A DNA stretch of 64,000 nt from Zoroaster sp. YZ-2022. Taxonomy: Eukaryota; Echinodermata; Asteroidea; Forcipulatida; Zoroasteridae. The stretch is taken from positions 10,018,821-10,082,820 of the forward strand of contig CM055823.1 in the NCBI GenBank assembly GCA_029582265.1, written 5' to 3'. This document shows, piece by piece, positions 57,518 through 64,000 of the stretch (position 1 is its first letter; the number at the start of each line of letters is the position of its first letter). The notes under the pieces were generated by a model, which saw nothing but the letters and a program-made list of their open reading frames with translations, ran no database searches and had not been told where the DNA came from. The position numbers and the translations under genes are program-made.

Positions 57518-60500
57518 GTAAGGTTTTAAAAATATTATTAAAAAAATTTAAAAAAAACTCTCCCAAAAGTTTGGGTGGATGGGGTGTGAGAACTGGGGAC
57601 TCTAAAACCCTTAAACTTCAAAATTACACACTGCGAAATATTTTACTAAAATACAAAATGTAAAATGTTTTTGAAATTTTAATAAAATGCTTACTGGTAT
57701 AAATTTTGTATTGGTATCATTTGTTCTGAGAAATATTTAGGTGTTCGAGCGACAGCGCGAACACCTTGATATTGTTCGGGTTTTTAGGTGTTCGAGCCAC
57801 AGCGCGAACACCTCTTGATATTGTTCGTTTAAAAAAAAAACTTTTTCTTCTTCTTCTCAGTGAAACATATCCAGAGACAAAAACATAGTTGCGGAGTTCA
57901 CAGAACCTTAAAACTTCACACATAGTTAGACCTTAACATGTAGTTATACCTTAAGATGTGACGTCGTAGTGAGGTCATCAGATATCGAATTACACTCAAT
58001 CAAAGTTAATATTTAAAAACAAATTATATCTCATGAACCACAACAGATATTTTCACAATCTTTGCACCATGTTATAGATCTTGAATTATGTGATTTTTTT
58101 TTACACAGACGTGACCCCAATCTGACCTTACTTCCTGTCCAAACCGGAAGTCAAAATTTAATATTGAAAAAAATTAGGTAAATTCACAGTAAATTCACAG
58201 AGGTAAATTCACAGTTTTTGCACCAATGTACAGATTGTTAATTGTCAAAAATATTTACAAAAACATGACCCTAATTTGACCTTTACTTCCTGTACAAACC
58301 GGAAGTCAAAGTTTAATATTAAAAAAATCATATCTCAACAACTACAAGAGGTAAATTGACATTTGTTGCACCATTGTATAGATTGTTAATTGCCGAAAAA
58401 AATTACACAAAGGTGACCCCAATTTGACCTTACTTCCTGTCCAAACCGGAAGTCAAAGTTTAATATTTACAAAAAATCATATCTCAACAACCGCAAGTGG
58501 TAAATTCACAGTTTTTGCACCTTTGTACAGATTGTTAATTGTCAAAAATATTTTCAAAAACATGACCCCAATTTGACCTTTACTTCCTGCCAAACTGGAA
58601 GTCAAATTTTAATATTAAAAATATAGCTCAACAACCACCAGGGGTAAATTCACAATCTTTCCACCATTGTATAGATTGTTAATAATTGTCGAAAAATATT
58701 TACACAAAGGTGACCCCAATTTGACCTTACTTACTGTCCCAACCGGAAGTCAAAGTTCAATATTGAAAAAAATCATATCTCAACAACCACAAGAGGTAAA
58801 TTCACAGTTTTTGCACCAATGTACAGATTGTTAATTTTCAAAAATATTTACAAAAACATGACCCTAATTTGACCTTTACTTCCTGTCCAAACCGGAAGTC
58901 AAAGTTTATTATTAAAAAATTCATATCTCAACAACCACAAGGGGTAAATTTACAATCTTTACAAGTTCAAATCACTGAAATGGACTTCAAACAAATCATC
59001 GTTGGTAACCACATCATATTTTACAGGGTACTCTTTAATATGAAAACATAATAATGCAAAGTTTCTTTTAAAAACATTCTGACGTCATCATCACTGCCCT
59101 GACAAAACTCGAACACCTATGTGTTTGTAATATCGCAAACACTTCCATCTAGTTTTTTTTACTTTTTAGGTGTTCGAGCGACAGCGCGAACACCTCTTGT
59201 TATTGTTCGTTTTTTTTCTTTTTCTTCTCCTTCTTGAAACATATCCAGAGCCAAAAACATAGTTGCGGAGTTCAGAGAACCTTAAAACTTAACACATAGT
59301 TAGACCTTAACATGTAGTTGTACCTTAACCCTCGGATGCGCGCGCCCCCAAAAATAGCACAGTGGAATAAGGGGAGACTCCGGAAGGCACTTTTAATTAC
59401 GCGTAGAATACACTACGCGATCCGTTTTCTAACGATCTAATACACTACGCAATCCTTTTCTAACCCTTCACTAACAGTCTAAATTCATGAATGGAGGTCC
59501 ACTGGACACTCCTACAGTAGGATGATTGATAGCTAGGGTTGTGAAGGTCAGCCAGCTGACCTTTCTTGGCAGCGACACTCAGTGTACTTAGATTTGTGCA
59601 CAAATGAATGGGCTTAGATTTGTGCACAACCCAATGGGCTTAGATTTGTGCACAAATGAATGGGCTTAGATTTGTGCACAACTTAATGGGATTAGATTTG
59701 TGCACAAAACACTGGTTGGTTGTGTAATTAGATGAATGTAGGTCCCCTGGACACATTCCAGAGTAGGTATTTTTATATAAGAGTTCGAGCGAGATACAAA
59801 GACAAGTGATTGTTTGGGAAGGGCTATCCATCTTTGACCAATTTATATTAAATACTAACATTAAAGTAAAACAAGTAATTAAAATGCAATTTACAAGCCT
59901 CCCGTGTATTTTCAATTTTGATGAGAAAATCATCCAGATACAAAGCACTTTTGAGATCCACTTTGGGAGTCATATTTTTGGAGTCATACTTTTGTTTATT
60001 TTTCCATTTTTCACAGCGCGTTATCTAAACGTGCAGTAAATTGTGGTGCGCTTTCGTCTTTTTCACTGGTTTCGGATCTTAATTGAAGTCATGTACACGT
60101 GATGTATAGCCTACACTGATGTTTGGAAAGGCACTAACACAAACAACCTGGGCCTACCCATTGAATTATTTTTGCGTGAAAGAAAAAAGTGCACATCAAT
60201 TCTTGTATTTTTAGTCTTATGAAATGTATTGAAATGAGCCGTTGCGCTCGGATGGATTTCAAAAAGCATACTAATAGCTTTCAAGCTTCAACTGGACGGA
60301 TGATTAATGATGTCTGGGTTTAACTTTGAATATGTCTGGTTTTTAACAGAATATGTCACCAAATGTACACTGGTGTATGACAATAAACCATAAATGCTGA
60401 TCGATATTTTGAGATATCTGCAAACACATTCTTAATATGGTTTGTTTTTAAAAAGGAACTATACTCTTGTTATTGTTCGTTTTTTTGTTGCTTTTTAGGC

Positions 60501-63261
60501 GTTCGAGCGACAGCGCGAACACCTCTTGATATTGTTTGGTTTTTTAGGTGTTCGAGCTATAGCGCGAACACCTCTTGTTATTGTTCGTTTTTTTTTGCTT
60601 TTTCTTCTCCTTCTTGAAACACATCCAGAGCCAAAAACATAGTTGCAGAGTTCACAGAACCTTAAAACTTAACACATAGTTAGACCTTAACATGTAGTTG
60701 TACCTTAAGTTGTGACGTCATAGTGAGGTCATCAGATATCAAATTACACTAAATCAAAGTTTAATATTTTTCAAAAAACAGTTTAATATTTCAAAAAAAT
60801 CATATCTCATGAACCACAACGATTTTTCACAATCTTTGCACCATGTTATAGATCTTTAATTATGTGATTGTTCGTACACAGACGTGACCCCAATCCGACC
60901 TCTCCTTCCGGTCGAAACCGGAAGTTGAATATTTAAAAAAAATCATATCTCATGAACCACAGAAGATATTTTCACCTTAACATGTAGTTGTATCTTAAGT
61001 TGTGACGTCATAGTGAGGTCATCAGATATCGAATTACACACAATCAAAGTTTAATATTTCAAAAGAGTATATCTCATGAACCACATAAGATATTTTCACA
61101 ATATTTACACCATGTTATAGATCTTGAATTATATGATTTTTCGTACACAGACGTGACCCCAATCTGACCTTACTTCCTGTCCAAACCGGAAGTCAAAGTT
61201 TAATATTACAAAAAATCATATCTCAACAACTGCAAGAGGTCAATTGACATTTTTTGCACCATTGTATAGATTATTAATTGTCGAAAAAAAGTACACAAAG
61301 GTGACCCCAATTTGACCTTACTTCCTGTCCAAACCGGAAGTCAAAGTTTATTATTTAAACAAATCATATCTCAACAACTACAAGAGGTAAATTGAAATTG
61401 TTTGCACCATTGTATAGATTATTAATTGTCGAAAAAAAATTACACAAAGGTGACCCCAATTTGACCTTACTTCCTGTTCAAACCGGAAGTCAAAGTATAT
61501 TGTTTAAAAAATCATATCTCAACAACTACAAGAGGTAAATTCACAGTTTTTGCACCATTGCACAGATTGTTAATTGTCAAAAATATTTACAAAAACATGA
61601 CCCCAATTTGACCTTTACTTCCTGTCCAAACCGGAAGTCAAATTTTAATATTAAAAATATCATATCTCAACAACCACAAGGGGTAAATTCACAATCTTTC
61701 CACCATTGTATAGATTGTTAATAATTGTCGAAAAATATTAACACAAAGGTGACCCCAATTTGACCTTATTCCTGTCCCCAACCGGAAGTCAAAGTTTAAT
61801 ATTGAAAAAATATTTTCAAAATCGTACATTATTACTAGCGAGGACGATGGTTTCGCCAAAATCACAATTCGTATCTGGAACTACACGAAAACGGGTTGTA
61901 AAAACTCGCCAAAGGAATAAATGCCTTCTCTCAAAGAATTTCAGTACCAAAATTGACCCTTATGTAGCAGAACAGTTGTTTTTCACATTTGAACTGTTTT
62001 TTCAAGAATAAATAATGTGATTAAGTTCAAATCATTGAAATGGACTTCAAACAAATCATCAAACCACATCATATTTTACAGGGTACTCTTTAATATGAAA
62101 AAAATAATAATGCAAAGTTTCTTTAAAAAACATTCTGACGTCATCATCACTGCCCCTGACAAAACTCGAACACCTATGTGTTTGTAATATCACAAACACT
62201 TCCATCTAGTTCCTTCTGAATTGCTGTCATATTCAAAGCATGACACAAAATATGACTGTTACATGCCCATATCTCTTTGAATGAAATTTTCACAGGTTGG
62301 TTTTATGATTTGTTTTTTGAAAACTAGGTAATTTGATTGAGTGTACTCATCCAACAATCCATGCTCTACCATCCCTTTACAATTGAGGTACACTACTTAA
62401 AATTTAAAATAATTTGTTGCAGGAAACATGTACTCACCTAAGGCGGAGCAATACCTTGCAATTGATGGCAATATCATCAACTCAGTGAAGGGAGATAAAG
62501 CTCTAACCTTAATGTTTGCGGCCTACTATGTTTTTAACATACATTATACTAAGGAGGCATCCTGCACCCTTGATTTTGTTCAGAGGTAAGTTGAATTTGA
62601 CTGTAATGTGACAGTCTTAACACTCAAAACAATGTGATTGTGAAACATTTAATGTTGGTAAATTTTGATTAAAAGGAAAGATTTAAAGGTGCACTTTGAC
62701 TTGAATTGCCATTTGACCAGGCTATCTGTTTGATGTTTCTTGACACCTAGAGGATGGAATAATATTGTACTCTTGTTTTAAATTGCATTCGGGATAATGA
62801 ATATTATTTTTGGTTTTACCCTACATGTACACCTCACTGCTCTCCGAGACCTGCAAAAGAAAATCCACAGGTTAACTAATTAGGTGAGATTCGAACCCAC
62901 GACTCCCCGCATTCTAGAGCAGATGTCTTAACTACTAGACAACCGAGCGAATCCTATACTTATCAGCAGAGGGCACCACAAACAATCATGGACAATAAAA
63001 CAAATAATATATACTGTACTCGTCAAAAAAACAATGTTGAACCATCCCATTGTCATTCAGTATTTATGAGGTTGATTTTGTTGGTCAAAGGGGTGAGTAA
63101 TTTTAATGATCTTTTTCTATTACAGATTCTTCATGGGAATAAATCCAAGTACAGGATCCAAGACTGGCTTGAAGAAGCGGGAAGGCCAAGTCAGTGGTAA
63201 AGTCTTTGCACTGGCCAATGCAGTGGCTCTCTTTGAGAGTGATTGGACAAATGAGCAGTAA
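57457..63261 (+). CDS. Uncharacterised protein gene, C-terminal three exons
   Basis: Exons 57457-57517, 62423-62585 and 63126-63261 have GT-AG edges and agreeing phases (1, then 2) and end in TAA at 63259-63261. The product reads RDDIRDLPSTPCIAVIG, then QYLAIDGNIINSV, ALTLMFAAYYVFNIHY, SCTLDFVQRFFMGINPSTGS and AVALFESDW. The pattern (LAIDG, AxYYVFNIxY, LxFxQRxFxxINP, LFExxW) is like the C-terminal region of uncharacterised animal proteins I have seen, but I cannot name a family or function. No signal peptide or membrane segment is visible in this part. The 4.9-kb first intron is filled by Helitron-like elements. The N-terminal exons are not identified. Confidence 0.65.
57739..59152 (+). mobile_element. 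Helitron-like element 1 with ~148-bp repeat array
   Basis: Two heads, each AGGTGTTCG…CGAACACCT (57739 and 57786), are followed by a shared leader (CATAGTTGCGGAGTTCA). About six tandem units follow, then a tail with CTCGAACACCTA, a stem-loop GTGTTTG…CAAACAC (59121-59142), TTCCAT and terminal CTAG followed by T. A 3' hairpin about 6 nt before CTAG|T is the Helitron 3' signature. The 5' end does not show the usual TC. No coding sequence. Confidence 0.55.
58000..58950. repeat. Six tandem ~148-bp units with CCGGAAGT words (array 1)
   Basis: ACTTCCTGTCCAAACCGGAAGT-like cores occur at 58144, 58299, 58446, 58595 (CTGGAAG variant), 58743 and 58892; spacing 147-155 bp. Each unit also has ATATCTCAACAACCACAAG, TTTTTGCACCA and GACCCCAATTTGACC. 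Confidence 0.9.
59168..59328 (+). mobile_element. Helitron-like head fragment
   Basis: Same head and leader as element 1, directly after its tail. Breaks off at CCTTAA, where the other copies continue GTTGTGACGTCATAG. Confidence 0.6.
59329..60496. other. Intronic sequence with a short tandem repeat; no gene
   Basis: Apart from the repeat at 59587-59708 I see no defined element. The sequence starts CCCTCGGATG directly after TTAA, which hints at a piggyBac-type end, but no matching right end was found. Confidence 0.4.
59587..59708. repeat. Five tandem ~27-bp units with TTTGTGCACAAA palindrome
   Basis: Units of CTTAGATTTGTGCACAA followed by ATGAATGGG or CCCAATGGG. The core palindrome recurs in every unit. 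Confidence 0.85.
60497..62209 (+). mobile_element. Helitron-like element 2 with ~148-bp repeat array
   Basis: Same structure as element 1: two heads (60497 and 60546), leader, two longer introductory units, tandem array, and tail with CTCGAACACCTA, GTGTTTG…CAAACAC, TTCCAT and CTAG|T ending at 62209. Beyond CTAG the flanks of the two elements differ (TTTTTT against TTCCTTC), which fixes the 3' end. Confidence 0.55.
60900..61830. repeat. Tandem ~148-bp units with CCGGAAGT words (array 2)
   Basis: Cores at 60918, 61187, 61334, 61483, 61630 and 61782; spacing 147-152 bp except the first interval. Same unit as array 1. Confidence 0.9.
62423..62585 (+). CDS. Uncharacterised gene, exon b
   Basis: Encodes GNMYSPKAEQYLAIDGNIIN, then ALTLMFAAYYVFNIHYTKEA and CTLDFVQ plus two bases. 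Acceptor TTGTTGCAG, donor CAGAG|GTAAGT. Confidence 0.7.
62800..62951 (-). mobile_element. tRNA-derived SINE
   Basis: The minus-strand head (62951-62882) has box A-like GTCTAGTAGTTAAGAC and box B GTGGGTTCGAATCTC. It does not fold as a clean tRNA, and a non-tRNA body follows, so it is a SINE or tRNA pseudogene. The left limit is approximate. It lies in the intron before the last exon. Confidence 0.6.
63126..63261 (+). CDS. Uncharacterised gene, terminal exon
   Basis: Encodes FFMGINPSTGSKTGLKKREG, then KVFALANAVALFESDWTNEQ and TAA. Acceptor CTATTACAG. The phase fits exon b. Confidence 0.7.
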
Positions 63262-63266
63262 ATTAA

Positions 63267-63405
63267 GGCCATGTCCAAATTGGCGGCTATAGCTGTGGCT
63301 ACGGCTGGATCGCTGCGTCATCAGGCGATGAAGTATCGGACGTCCTTGGCAACACCCTTAGCAACAATCGTAGCTGTAGCTGTAGCTGCCAATTCGGATA
63401 CGGCC
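63267..63405. mobile_element. PIF/Harbinger-like MITE (139 bp) in the 3' UTR
   Basis: Termini GGCCATGTCCAAATTGGC and inverse GGCCGTATCCGAATTGGC, with arms of ~37 bp. Flanked by TAA on both sides (63264-63266, 63406-63408). A 3-bp TAA target and GG-starting ends fit PIF/Harbinger. It begins 5 bp after the stop codon. Confidence 0.7.
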
Positions 63406-64000
63406 TAATATTGATTTCGGCAATTCCACACTAATGGGCCAAAAAGAAAACTTTGTAAGAGAGGCATTGGAGAGTGAGACAAAAGTAACTATTTTGTCCC
63501 AGTCTTTTCCTGTACATTCCAAAGCTGTTCATGATTGTTCATAGCAAAACAATAATAAATTAATCCGTGACCTTTAGAAATGACAAGGTCATTTGAAAAG
63601 TGTTACGTATGTAACAAAAGACAGACATATGGCCTAATAAGTGAAGAAATAATAAATAAAAAAATACCAAATATTGTGCCAGAAACATTCCTAACCCTTT
63701 AAGATTGTAAGCAGTAAAACTGGGATATTGTCATGGGTATTAAGGAAATAACAATGGGAAATAAGTCGCGTACGAACATTGGACAGATATTTTGTGACAA
63801 AAATCTGTCCCCGTTTGTACATAACAATTTGTTTTTAACTTATAATTCCTCACCAGGGGTGGGGCTTTCTTAATTTTGGCTAGTAACTATCCCTAAGGGT
63901 CTGTAAAATTGTTATTGGACAATGTTGGGTCAATAAATTTATTTCAGTATAATTTCTACCAAATGATAACAAAAATGTCCGTTCCTGTTACACACGTATA
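63406..64000. other. 3' flank; candidate polyA signal at 63554-63559
   Basis: AATAAA at 63554-63559 could end the second gene's transcript. Otherwise I see nothing recognisable up to the window edge. Confidence 0.4.

Noticed and set aside
59325..59340. piggyBac-type left end (TTAA followed by CCCTCGGATG)
   Set aside because: No matching right end with TTAA was found downstream, so the element cannot be delimited.
62882..62951. Functional tRNA gene on the minus strand
   Set aside because: Boxes A and B are present, but no clean acceptor stem is visible and a SINE body follows.

Overview
This window is animal nuclear DNA: AT-rich, with spliced genes and GT-AG introns, densely filled with LINEs, SINEs, cut-and-paste transposons and microsatellites. 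It holds parts of only two host genes. Two 5S rRNA fragments (43825-43924, 43984-44056) begin with GTCTACGG and end near GTAGACTT. By my recollection that form is closer to mollusc, brachiopod or annelid 5S than to vertebrate 5S. Together with a Cad96Ca-like receptor kinase and the LINE mix, this suggests a marine invertebrate, perhaps a lophotrochozoan; the species is not determined. Layout, left to right: 1-7465 holds small transposons (hAT-like 40-151 and 2339-2748, a Merlin-like MITE 3080-3530, other inverted-repeat elements) and no gene I can support. 7466-19112 and 19613-29480 are two near-identical copies of one ~12 kb segment, separated by a gap of exactly 500 N. Each copy carries the same nine exons of a receptor tyrosine kinase (FN3 domain, juxtamembrane, kinase) followed by the same broken CR1/L2-type LINE. 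Copy A has an extra antisense LINE (16697-18496). The last two kinase exons (35935-36034, 37066-37143) occur once, downstream of copy B, so only copy B plus these exons makes a complete kinase domain. 31222-35400 is an antisense CR1-group LINE lying in the kinase intron. After the kinase: a piggyBac-like MITE (37527-38177), a 29-bp satellite (38380-39230), an RTE-like LINE (39236-40815), and a Tx1/L1-clade LINE (41170-43824) whose 3' end abuts 5S rRNA sequence. A second copy of that LINE family lies on the minus strand (44364-52175), interrupted by a tRNA-derived SINE and by a 1.85-kb Merlin-like element with perfect 8-bp target duplications. A candidate solo LTR follows (52279-53051), then a 1.38-kb long inverted repeat (55172-56551). 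The last 7 kb holds three exons of an uncharacterised gene (57457-63261). Its 4.9-kb intron contains two Helitron-like elements, each with about six ~148-bp repeats that carry an ETS-type CCGGAAGT word. How it works together: the kinase gene is the only recognisable signalling gene. Almost everything else is mobile DNA at different stages of nesting, and target duplications and broken reading frames give an order of events. The observations most worth checking are the Tx1-type LINE in 5S sequence, the Helitron-like arrays, the long inverted repeat, and whether the kinase duplication is real or two haplotypes placed in tandem.
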